Assembly (NCBI GenBank): GCA_013812265.1
Contig: JACCTQ010000070.1
Span: forward strand, 1 to 32,301
Direction of reading: 5' to 3'
DNA: 32,301 nt
Source of the DNA: Actinomycetota bacterium
Lineage (GTDB): Bacteria > Actinomycetota > Thermoleophilia > Gaiellales > Gaiellaceae
Position 1 is the stretch's first letter; every line of letters starts with the position of its first letter. The notes beneath the pieces are model-generated. The model saw only the letters and a program-made list of their open reading frames with translations. It did no database searches and was not told the origin of the DNA. Of this stretch, positions 17,604 through 25,679 are shown one piece after another. Position numbers and translations under genes: made by a program.

Positions 17604-17932
17604 ACGATGCTGAGGCGGTCAAGATCATCCGAACTGAGCTGCGCCGCAGGAGCGGCAAGGCCTGGAGCGTGACGCAGAGCAGGCGGAGTAGCTACATCCA
17701 GGTGACTTCGCCGCCGAGGCGACGTGTGCTAAAGGCGCTGAGCGAGGCTGATCGAGTCGAGCTTGCAAGCTTGCTCGGGTTAGACCGCGTGGCGACCTTC
17801 GGCGTCTTCATCGACCACTGCGAGCGTGCGGAGTATGTCGAGCGTGCTCGCGGCGCTTACGAAGGGTCAAAAACGGGTGCCTCGCATTCCGTGTCCTCGA
17901 CCGCCGCGACCTCGACCTCGACCTCGACGTAA
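17600..17932 (+). CDS. hypothetical protein, mobile-element associated
   Basis: ATGA overlap; VKIIRTELRRRSGKAWSVTQSRRSSYIQVTSPPRRR pattern; C-terminal (TS)n tail from a hexanucleotide repeat. Confidence 0.6.
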   Translation: MNDAEAVKIIRTELRRRSGKAWSVTQSRRSSYIQVTSPPRRRVLKALSEADRVELASLLGLDRVATFGVFIDHCERAEYVERARGAYEGSKTGASHSVSSTAATSTSTST

Positions 17933-18125
17933 CAGGCTTCACGGTGTTTGACCTCTGTTTGATCGTGCGCCGCAATCCATGGAGCCATGCGACCTCCCGG
18001 CCGAGCAGGCAATAGAGCATCGCCGGGTCGGAGCAAGTATGATCGAGGTGACAAGAGGCCGAGCAGCGCTCACGGGATGCCACCCGCTCGCGCTCCCGGC
18101 CGTGGCACGGAAGGAGTAAACTTCC

Positions 18126-19340
18126 ATGCAAGATCAGGATAGAACGACGGCTCGCCTGGACCGCAAGCCGAAGCGCACGAAGGTGCCGAGCGTGTACGCC
18201 GTCGGCAACCGCTTCAAAGTCGTGGTTCGCAACGGCGACAAGCAGGTCACGGAGTACGTCGGCACGCTCAGCGAGGCACGGAAGCGGAAGGCGGCTCTCT
18301 CGACGGCCGTGGCCGAAGGCGAGTACCACGCCGAGGCGAGGCTCACGTTACAGGCCTACTTCGACCTCTGGCGCACGGTCTACAAAGGCCGATCCCGCAA
18401 GCGCATCCGGCCAGAGACGTTGAACGAATACGTCCGAGACCTAGAGCTACACGTCCTGCCGACGCTGGGAGGCAGGAAGCTGCGCACGATCCGTCCCATG
18501 CACATCCGCAAGCTCGCCTCGGACCTGGAGGCGAAGGGTCTCTCGCCTGGCACCGTCCGCCTCGCCGTAGCGCCGTTGCGAGCGCTCTTCGCTACGGCCG
18601 TCGAGGACGACCTGCTCCGCTCGAATCCGTGTACTGGCGTGAAGCTCTCTCAGCAAGTCGAGCAGGCAGACGACGAAGACGAGCACGCGACGAAGGCACT
18701 CACGGAGGAGGAGCTTCGCGAGCTTCTGGCGCAGGTCCCAGCCGACCACCGTCTGTTCGTGGAGTTCCTGGCTCACTGCGGCCTGCGGATCAGCGAAGGC
18801 ATCGCCGTGCGTTGGGGAGACATCGCGTGGGGTGACCCGCCTCGCTTGAAGGTGCGGCGCCGCATCTACAAAAACCAGGTGGCTCCTCCGAAGTCGGACT
18901 ACGGCAAGCGCACGATCAAGCTCTCACCCGGCATGGCGAGGCAGCTATGGGAGCTGCGCAAGGCGAACCGGCCGCAGGACGACGAGTACGTCTTCACGAC
19001 CAGTAACGGAAGCGTCCTCGACCCGTCCAACCTGGCCGCTCGCGTCTTCAAGCCTGCCGCTCGACGTGCAGGCGTGCCGTGGGCCGGGTTCCACTCGCTT
19101 CGGCACACCGCTGGGACGATCCGGTTCCGCAACGGCTGGAACGCGAAGCAGGTGCAGCTCTTCCTTGGACACCATGATCCGGCGTTCACCTTGCGGGTCT
19201 ACGTCCATCTCCTGCCGGACGATCAACCGGACTGCGGCTGGTTGGACGAGCTAACGAGCGGTCAAACAAAAGGTCAAACCGAACGGCGCGAGACGGAGCA
19301 GGACGCCGAAACGGTCGAACAGGCGGTTTCGCTCGCTTAG
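18126..19340 (+). CDS. int: tyrosine recombinase/integrase
   Basis: LAHCGLRISEGIAVRWGDI (Arg I), HSLRHTAGT (HxxR), LFLGHHDPAFTLRVYVHLLPDD (Tyr). Confidence 0.96.
   Translation: MQDQDRTTARLDRKPKRTKVPSVYAVGNRFKVVVRNGDKQVTEYVGTLSEARKRKAALSTAVAEGEYHAEARLTLQAYFDLWRTVYKGRSRKRIRPETLNEYVRDLELHVLPTLGGRKLRTIRPMHIRKLASDLEAKGLSPGTVRLAVAPLRALFATAVEDDLLRSNPCTGVKLSQQVEQADDEDEHATKALTEEELRELLAQVPADHRLFVEFLAHCGLRISEGIAVRWGDIAWGDPPRLKVRRRIYKNQVAPPKSDYGKRTIKLSPGMARQLWELRKANRPQDDEYVFTTSNGSVLDPSNLAARVFKPAARRAGVPWAGFHSLRHTAGTIRFRNGWNAKQVQLFLGHHDPAFTLRVYVHLLPDDQPDCGWLDELTSGQTKGQTERRETEQDAETVEQAVSLA
19260..19279 (+). promoter_or_regulatory. putative integrase arm-type sites, right end (inside int 3' end)
   Basis: GGTCAAAC at 19260-19267 and 19272-19279, same 12-bp period as at 11306. 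Confidence 0.6.
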
Positions 19341-19386
19341 CAGGGAAAGGTCCCGACGGAGCAGGGCGGAGCGGGACGCCGTTTCC

Positions 19387-19430
19387 GACTCTTAATCCCA
19401 AGGTCGAAGGTTCGAGTCCTTCACGGCCCA
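19387..19430 (+). repeat. attR core (44-bp direct repeat of tRNA-Lys 3' half)
   Basis: Identical to 11201-11244. Confidence 0.93.
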
Positions 19431-19734
19431 CTCGAGAAAGCCCTGCCAACAGGCGAAATACTTCCCAGCCAGCTAGCCGGAATCCACAGGCGGCGTCCTC
19501 GGCACCGGCGCGCAGTCCAAGCACTCCGTCGACGTCGCCAAAGGCGCTCGGTTCCCGATTGCAACCCGAGCGTCCTCCTCGTCTGGAAAGAGCTGCTACG
19601 GGCGCTACGAGCGGAAACCCGAACCAGCTGTGATCCCCGCGCAATGCTATGGCGGTCGCCACCATCCCGATGATGGCGCTCAGCATGAGGGCGATAAAGG
19701 CGAGATCGTGGATCCAGCCGTTCCAGGTCTCGGG

Positions 19735-20053
19735 CAAGAGCATACGCATCGTGGCCCGTGGCGACGCACTTCTCTCCCCGACGATCACCAGACGCCTCGT
19801 TGAGGAGTTCGTCCGGCGGCCCCGGCCGGACGATATTCCTTCCGAGCTCGTCGAGCTGAGCGAGCGTGAGCTCGAGGTCATGCGGCTGGTCGCGCGCGGA
19901 CTGTCGAATGCCGAGATCGCAGGGCAGCTCTATCTCAGCGAGGCGACCGTCAAGACCCACGTCGCGCACATTCTCCAGAAGCTCCATCTTCGCGATCGCG
20001 TGCAGGTGGTCGTGCTCGCGTACGAGTCGGGTCTCGCGCAGCCGGGCAGCTGA
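19735..20053 (+). pseudogene. NarL/LuxR-type response regulator remnant lacking the receiver domain
   Basis: SIRIVARGDALLSPTITRRLVEEF...LSERELEVMRLVARGLSNAEIAGQLYLSEATVKTHVAHILQKLHLRDRVQVV; homology-like sequence begins abruptly near 19735, with no REC domain upstream. Confidence 0.7.
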
Positions 20054-20396
20054 CCTCTGGGGGCGCCTAGGACCGCCAGCATCGACATCTCCCACACCCG
20101 ATATGGTCGTTCCGCGAGTTTGTTGGGCGCTAACTCACACGCGTCCCGCTCTGCGTGGCGCATGGTCCGGGCTACCTGAGCGGGCACTGCGACTCGTGAT
20201 GACTGCGGCGCGGTCATGTACGTCAGGGCGATTTGCTGCCGGATACTGGCAGCGCGCTGACGTCGCCTGACACCCGCGCCTCTCTTCTCGGTACAAGTAT
20301 CCGTGTGGGGCGCTGACCGCGCCCGTTCAGGATCGGGGGTGAGCTCTCGCGGGTTAGGGTCGAGCACTTGTCACCGCCGCCCAGCGAAGAGATCCC

Positions 20397-20930
20397 ATGG
20401 TTTTGAAGACAGACGACGTCCACCTCCTTCGCGCCGCGCAGTTGGGCGATCTTTCCGCCTTCGAGGAGCTGGTGCGCCGTCATCGGACGCGGATCTATCG
20501 CGTAGCACTCCGGATGCTCGCGAATCCCGCCGATGCTGAGGACGCGGCGCAGGACGCCTTCTTGCAGTGCTGGTCGGCGCTGCCGCGTTTCCGCGCAGAA
20601 AGCTCTTTCTCGACCTGGGTGGTACAGATCGCGACCAATCGGTGTCTCAACATGCTGCGTTCGCGGCGGGCGGAGGCATCTGCGGAGCGAACAGACGCGC
20701 GCGCAGCGCGTTTGAGCGAGGTCGTCGAGACACGTGCCGAGCTGGAAGCGCTGGAGGCGGCACTCGTTCGCCTCACGCCGGAGCAGCGCGCGCCGCTCGT
20801 GTTGCGCGAGTTCGAAGGCCTCTCGTACGAGGAGATCGCCTCCGTGCTCGAGGTGACCGTGCCGGCGGTGAAAGGGCGGATCCACCGCGCCCGCTTGGAG
20901 CTCATTGCTGCTATGAGGCAGTGGCGATGA
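20397..20930 (+). CDS. ECF RNA polymerase sigma-70 factor
   Basis: Region 2 (FEELVRRHRTRIYRVALRMLANPADAEDAAQDAFLQCW) and region 4 (LTPEQRAPLVLREFEGLSYEEIASVLEVTVPAVKGRIHRARLEL). Confidence 0.93.
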   Translation: MVLKTDDVHLLRAAQLGDLSAFEELVRRHRTRIYRVALRMLANPADAEDAAQDAFLQCWSALPRFRAESSFSTWVVQIATNRCLNMLRSRRAEASAERTDARAARLSEVVETRAELEALEAALVRLTPEQRAPLVLREFEGLSYEEIASVLEVTVPAVKGRIHRARLELIAAMRQWR

Positions 20931-21640
20931 ACGTCGACGTCGGTGCGAGGCTTCCCTGCGGCACTTGGCTTGCTGCCCTGGTCGAACAGGTTGCCGATAA
21001 CCTCGCGCCTGCGAATCCCGAGCATCAGGTGAGTTGCTCGCACTGCCAGCAGACGCTGGGCGAGCTCGAGGAGCTTTGGGGTCGGGTGCGCAAACTGGCT
21101 CGCAAGCAGGTGAGGGCGCCGTACCGGATCGTGCAGGCGGTTATGCGTGGCATCCGCGCGGAGAGGACGCTACCGTCGCTACCCCTTCCCCTGGAGGTGG
21201 TCGTCCCTCAGCTCGTCCGGCACGCACTGCTCCAGCAGGAGCGCGGCAGTACGAGGATCGCCGACTCCGTCCTCGCGAGGATCGCCGCGCTGAGCTTGTG
21301 CGAGTTTCCCGCAGTCGAGCCCGCCGTCCGCGCGGCTGAGATGGTAGGCGGGCGGTTCCTCGGCCGAACGACCAGCGGAATCCACGTCACCGTCTCCGAG
21401 CGGGGAGTCGTCGTCGAGCTGAGAATCACCGTCGACTACGGCCCCCACCTTCCGAGTTTGGTGGAAGCGATCCGCAGGAACATGGTGGACCGGCTGATCC
21501 AGATGACCGGCCTGGTCGTTCAAGAGGTCAACGTCCTCGTCGAGGATGTTCGGCTCCCACTGGACTACGAGGAGCCTGTCCGACCGGCTCGGCCGCTCGC
21601 TCATGAAAGCACGGAACTTTCGGCGCCCCGCCGGTTCTAA
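20927..21640 (+). CDS. ZAS-like anti-sigma N-terminus fused to an Asp23/Gls24 domain
   Basis: In-frame ATG 20927 overlapping the sigma stop (ATGA); HQVSCSHC = H-x3-C-x2-C; C-terminal RIADSVLARIAALSLCEFPAV...ELRITVDYGPHLPSLVEAIRRNMVDRLIQMTGLVVQEVNVLVEDV. Confidence 0.75.
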   Translation: MNVDVGARLPCGTWLAALVEQVADNLAPANPEHQVSCSHCQQTLGELEELWGRVRKLARKQVRAPYRIVQAVMRGIRAERTLPSLPLPLEVVVPQLVRHALLQQERGSTRIADSVLARIAALSLCEFPAVEPAVRAAEMVGGRFLGRTTSGIHVTVSERGVVVELRITVDYGPHLPSLVEAIRRNMVDRLIQMTGLVVQEVNVLVEDVRLPLDYEEPVRPARPLAHESTELSAPRRF

Positions 21641-21673
21641 CAAGACGTAACGACCAAAGCTCAACGAGGAGGA

Positions 21674-22129
21674 ATGATGGCTGACGAGACGACAGCTTCC
21701 AGCCGGCCGAAAACGCCCACTGCGCCGGCGGGGGCGGCCTCGGCGTTGCAGACCGAGCACGGCACGACCACGATTGCCGATCTTGTCGTGACCAAGGTGG
21801 CCAGTATCGCTGCTCATGAGGTGCCCGGCGTCTACGCTCTCGGTGGCGGCGCGGCCCGCGCGCTCGGCGCGGTCACACAACGCGTGGGCATCGGCGACGA
21901 GCGCACGCAGGGCGTCTCGGTCGAGGTCGGCGAGCGCGAGGCGGCGGTCGACCTGACGCTGGTGATCGAGTACGGTGAGTCGATCCCACAGGTCTCCACC
22001 CGTGTGCGCGAGAACGTGATCCGGCGGATCGAGGGCATCTGCGGTCTGACGGTCACCGAGGTCAACGTGACCGTCAACGACCTCCACTTCCCGGGCGACG
22101 ACGTGCCCGAGCCAGCGCGCGTCGAGTAG
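21674..22129 (+). CDS. Asp23/Gls24 family envelope stress response protein
   Basis: TTIADLVVTKVASIAAHEVPGVYALGG...VDLTLVIEYGESIPQVSTRVRENVIRRIEGICGLTVTEVNVTVNDLHF. Confidence 0.92.
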   Translation: MMADETTASSRPKTPTAPAGAASALQTEHGTTTIADLVVTKVASIAAHEVPGVYALGGGAARALGAVTQRVGIGDERTQGVSVEVGEREAAVDLTLVIEYGESIPQVSTRVRENVIRRIEGICGLTVTEVNVTVNDLHFPGDDVPEPARVE

Positions 22130-22135
22130 CGCTCG

Positions 22136-22519
22136 ATGGTCGAAGGCACGTCCGAGCAGGCGGCGGGCGCGACGCTGCCCGCCCTTGCCGCGTCCAAACG
22201 GGTCGAGCTCGCGCGACTCGCACTTACGCAGGCGCTCTCGGTCGACGCCGTCTTACACGCGACTGCGGGCCCGCTCGGGACGCGGTCTACGCTCGACGGG
22301 CGCGAGCGGCTCGGCGGCGTTACCGCGGCTGCGCTCTCGGATGGTCGCTACGGCGTGACATTGCACCTCGTGGTGCACGTCGTCCCGCTCCGCCCGCTCG
22401 CGCATCGGATCAGGGCGCGGATCGAGCGCGGAGCTGCTCGCGCGGGACTCGAGAACGCGCTAGGCCCGATCGACATCGTGTTCGAGGACGTCGCAGACTT
22501 GCCGGGAAGAGGGGTTTAG
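22136..22519 (+). CDS. hypothetical Asp23-operon protein (divergent Asp23-like)
   Basis: YGVTLHLVVHVVPLRPLAHRIRARIERGAARAGLENALGPIDIVFEDV; position in the operon. Confidence 0.6.
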   Translation: MVEGTSEQAAGATLPALAASKRVELARLALTQALSVDAVLHATAGPLGTRSTLDGRERLGGVTAAALSDGRYGVTLHLVVHVVPLRPLAHRIRARIERGAARAGLENALGPIDIVFEDVADLPGRGV

Positions 22520-22682
22520 TGCTCCGTCCCGGAAGTCACTCGCGCCCTGGGCGGCTGCAAAGCGGCGCCGGACTGCGTCCTCAGTCGCTTACATGTGCCC
22601 GCACATGCGCGCTCCCTGCGTCCTTCCCCAGCTTGCTTTTCGCGCGCCAGGATCATCAAGCGACCTCCGGGACGGAGCACTA
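22517..22682. mobile_element. MITE-like insertion with TIRs and TA target duplication
   Basis: 21-bp IR (20/21): tagtgctccgtcccggaagtc (22517-22537) / gacctccgggacggagcacta (22662-22682); TA at both outer ends; sits exactly between a stop and a start codon. Confidence 0.6.
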
Positions 22683-22683
22683 G

Positions 22684-23280
22684 ATGGTGCTCGTCCTGCG
22701 AGCGATCGCCCGTCTGATCGCGCTCCTGCTCCTGCTCGCGCTTGCGCTGCTCGGCCTCGCCACTGCGATCTTCTCGATCCAGGGCGACACACGTGCGCTG
22801 AGCCTGCCGACGCTCGCCCGCCACTTCCAGCTCCCGCCGCTCCGCGAAGTTGTGGAGGACTTCCTCTCTCAGCTCGAGGCAGACGGGCCTGTGGCCTGGG
22901 TATCCGTGGGCGGAGGCGCCGCGGCGATCGCCCTCGGCACGCTGCTGCTCATCGGCGCGCTTGTGCCCCGGCGTGAGCGGCTCGCTGTGCTCGAGGAGAA
23001 TGGCACGGCACGCTTGGCTGCGAGGCGACGCCCGCTCGCGCAAATCGCCGGCGCTCTCGTCGAGCAGGTGCGCGGAGTAACCGACGAGCGGACGCGGGTG
23101 CGGCTGCGACGTGTCGGTCGGGGCGGGCAGCTGAAGGTCTCCGCCTACCATTCGCGCACCTTCCCCTCTACGGAGATCGAGCAGCGAGCTTCGGCGGCGG
23201 TGACGCCGCTCGCGGATGCGTTCTCGCTCAGGCTTCGCGTCCACGCCCGTCAGGGCGAAGGAAAGACGAGCGTCGATTAG
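22684..23280 (+). CDS. two-TM membrane protein of the Asp23 operon (DUF6286-like)
   Basis: Two hydrophobic segments followed by a small alpha/beta domain; operon context. Confidence 0.6.
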   Translation: MVLVLRAIARLIALLLLLALALLGLATAIFSIQGDTRALSLPTLARHFQLPPLREVVEDFLSQLEADGPVAWVSVGGGAAAIALGTLLLIGALVPRRERLAVLEENGTARLAARRRPLAQIAGALVEQVRGVTDERTRVRLRRVGRGGQLKVSAYHSRTFPSTEIEQRASAAVTPLADAFSLRLRVHARQGEGKTSVD

Positions 23281-23886
23281 GTGTTTCGCCAGCGGATCCG
23301 CGCGCGCGTCTCAGGGGCCGTCTTCACCGGCAACCTCTTGGTGACCGCGGTCGGTCTTGCGCTCATCTGGTACGGCCTCATGGTTGTGCTGCTCGCGTTC
23401 AAGTCGTCGCCGGGCTTCGTCAACGACATCAGCGGTTATCGAACCGTCTACGACTACTTCGCGGGCCTGGAGCCGAGTGACATTACCGCTCGGGTGAGAC
23501 TGATCGCCGGCCTCGCTGGATTGGCAGCGTTCGTCGTGCTCGGCATTCTGGCGTGGAAGCACCTGCCACGCCCCTATCTCGCTCGCAGCGAACTCCTACT
23601 CGGCGAAGACGAACGTGGGACAGTCATCGTCGAGCCGCGCGCGGTCGAGCGTGCGGTTGAGATGGCGGCGCGCGAGCATCCAGCGGTCAGCGAGTCCGCC
23701 GGCCGCTACGGTATCGACGGGGTCGCCGTCAATGTGCACGTCGAACGAGGGACTGACCTAGCCGAGACGCTCCGAGACGTCGATCGCCGCGTGCGCGAAG
23801 CGCTCGGGCGTCATGACCTTCCCAGCTTACCGGTCAGCGTGACGCTTACCGGCTTCGACAGACGACACCGAAGGGAGCTCAATTGA
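23281..23886 (+). CDS. membrane protein, AmaP/DUF6286-like
   Basis: Two TM segments plus an Asp23-like C-terminal VEPRAVERAVEMAAREHPAV...; GTG immediately after the upstream TAG. Confidence 0.6.
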   Translation: MFRQRIRARVSGAVFTGNLLVTAVGLALIWYGLMVVLLAFKSSPGFVNDISGYRTVYDYFAGLEPSDITARVRLIAGLAGLAAFVVLGILAWKHLPRPYLARSELLLGEDERGTVIVEPRAVERAVEMAAREHPAVSESAGRYGIDGVAVNVHVERGTDLAETLRDVDRRVREALGRHDLPSLPVSVTLTGFDRRHRRELN

Positions 23887-24110
23887 CCATTTCATCCAAG
23901 CAGTTCGCCGCCGTGCTCGGTTTCGCGTTCGTGACCGTCTGGATCACGCTCGGCTTCGGGTGGGCCGTGCTGTGCCTGATCGGGGCGCTCGTCTTCTACC
24001 TCGCCGCGGTTCTCATCGAGCGGGCGATGCAGTCGACTGACTTCGTCACGTTAGTGCGCACCTGGGGAAGTGCGCAGACGCCGCCCCCTCCGCGGGCAGG
24101 CGTCCGCTGA
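23883..24110 (+). CDS. DUF2273-like small membrane protein
   Basis: LGFAFVTVWITLGFGWAVLCLIGALVFYLAAVLIE; last gene of the Asp23 operon. Confidence 0.7.
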   Translation: MTISSKQFAAVLGFAFVTVWITLGFGWAVLCLIGALVFYLAAVLIERAMQSTDFVTLVRTWGSAQTPPPPRAGVR

Positions 24111-24121
24111 GCGGGGCGGCG

Positions 24122-25051
24122 CTAGAGCTTCCGAAGCAGCTCGATCATGGTCTCACCGACGATGTCCAGGCTTCGCTCCGAGACGGCCGTCAGGTTGTCG
24201 CACGGACGGTGAAAGCACGGAAACGCGAAATCGATCAAGTCGATGGCCGGCACGCCTGCACGCTGAAACGGGACATGGTCGTCCAGCACGAATAGTTCAC
24301 TTGTACCGGAGAAGTAACGGCCCGTCCCGAGACGCCGCGCTGCCGCTCGGAGGCTCGCGTAGAGCTGTTCGTCCGAACCACGCTCGCGCGGGAGCGCGAG
24401 GTCCCTGTCTCCCACGAAGTCGAGGAGAATCATTGCCTCTGCGTGGCGCAGCGCCCGGCTCGCGATCTTGCTCCCACGGAGACCTCGAAGCTCGAACTCG
24501 GCATCCGGCGTTCCGCGCGGACTCTCCTCGCCGTCGAAGAAGGCAAAGACGAGCGTCGGGCGCACGTCGCCGGGCCGAAAGCTGCGCGCGAGTTGCAAGA
24601 GCACGGCGGTTCCGGACGCCCCGTCGTTCGCGCCGAGGAAGCCGGGCAGGTCTTTCGTGTCGTAATGGGCTCCGACGACGACCACACGGCCCGGTTGGCG
24701 CCCCCGCACTGTGCCGATCACATTGCGCAGCCCGCCGGGCACGGGCTGGTAGCTCCCATTGGGGAGTTCCGCGCGGAGCCTGGCTGCGAGCCTCTTGGAT
24801 GCCCGCGACCCTGCCGGCCGCGGGCCGAGCTGCACTTGCCAGCGCAAGAACCGGAACGCTCGGCCTGCGTCGAAGCGATTTGCGGCGAGATTCCGGGTGG
24901 GCCCCGCCGTGCGCGTGCTCGGCTCGTCGGACCCGGCGAGTCGGGTGCCCGCGAGCGCCGCGCCCGCGGCAGCGAGCGCCGCAATCGCGACCAGAGTGCT
25001 GCGTCGTGCCGACCGAGTCCGGCCGCTCGCCGAGGAGCCATACCGATTCAC
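24122..25051 (-). CDS. M28 family zinc aminopeptidase-like protein
   Basis: VVVVGAHYDTKDLPGFLGANDGASGTAVLLQLARSF...FAFFDGEESP...; signal/TM N-terminus; GTG start near 25051. Confidence 0.88.
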   Translation of the reverse strand: MNRYGSSASGRTRSARRSTLVAIAALAAAGAALAGTRLAGSDEPSTRTAGPTRNLAANRFDAGRAFRFLRWQVQLGPRPAGSRASKRLAARLRAELPNGSYQPVPGGLRNVIGTVRGRQPGRVVVVGAHYDTKDLPGFLGANDGASGTAVLLQLARSFRPGDVRPTLVFAFFDGEESPRGTPDAEFELRGLRGSKIASRALRHAEAMILLDFVGDRDLALPRERGSDEQLYASLRAAARRLGTGRYFSGTSELFVLDDHVPFQRAGVPAIDLIDFAFPCFHRPCDNLTAVSERSLDIVGETMIELLRKL

Positions 25052-25632
25052 GGTGTCGATTGCAGCACGCCCGGCGAGTCTAGTCCGCGGTAGCGGCGAA
25101 TCTTGGTTCGGTTCCCGCAGACGGACATCGCGCACCATGTGCTGGAGCGGTTCTTCGACCTGTCGTAGAAGACCCAGCGGCAGATGTCGCGGCGGCACGC
25201 CTTGAGCCGCTGCCAGCTTCCGTCCGCCATGGCGGTGAAAGCCACGGCGACAATGCGGCCGAGTGCCCCGTCAAGACCGGTCGCCTGGGGGACCAGCGTC
25301 GCCCCGCCATCCTCGTGAAACTGGATGGAGAGCTGACCCGCTCCGGCCGATCGCCCGAGTACATCGAGCGCCCTTCGCCCTAAGCGGCCTCGGTTGTTAG
25401 CGAGGAGCAGCTCACGGAGGGCCTCGCGGAGTTGCACGGCCGCCTGAAGGTGCCCATCGCCGAGACCCGAAAGCGGCTTCTCCGTCACCCCGATGCGGCG
25501 GAGGACCCTCGCCAGCTCTGCCGGGGCGGAAAGCTCGTCCCCGCCGTTCTCGATGTCCCGCGTGTTGACGAACTGTTGAACGAGTCGAAGCGGCTGTGGC
25601 GCCGGCTGCCGGTCGCCCGGATCAGGAAACAC
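25048..25632 (-). CDS. CGNR zinc finger (ABATE domain) protein
   Basis: KACRRDICRWVFYDRSKNRSSTWCAMSVCGNRTKIRRYR. Confidence 0.9.
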   Translation of the reverse strand: MFPDPGDRQPAPQPLRLVQQFVNTRDIENGGDELSAPAELARVLRRIGVTEKPLSGLGDGHLQAAVQLREALRELLLANNRGRLGRRALDVLGRSAGAGQLSIQFHEDGGATLVPQATGLDGALGRIVAVAFTAMADGSWQRLKACRRDICRWVFYDRSKNRSSTWCAMSVCGNRTKIRRYRGLDSPGVLQSTP

Positions 25633-25679
25633 CTCGCCAGTGTAACCGATGAAAGTATTTTGCTAGTGTCGTTGCGAAT

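Larger units (their letters stand above)
11201..19430 (+). mobile_element. integrated capsid-carrying phage-satellite-like element in tRNA-Lys
   Basis: 44-bp perfect direct repeats at 11201-11244 and 19387-19430; tyrosine integrase, excisionase-like HTH, HK97 capsid and replication-like genes between them; no recognisable tail, portal or TerL gene. Confidence 0.85.

Noticed and set aside
17907-17928. cgacct hexanucleotide repeat as a phase-variation switch
   Set aside because: A 6-nt unit stays in frame and only extends the Thr-Ser tail; no on/off effect is expected.
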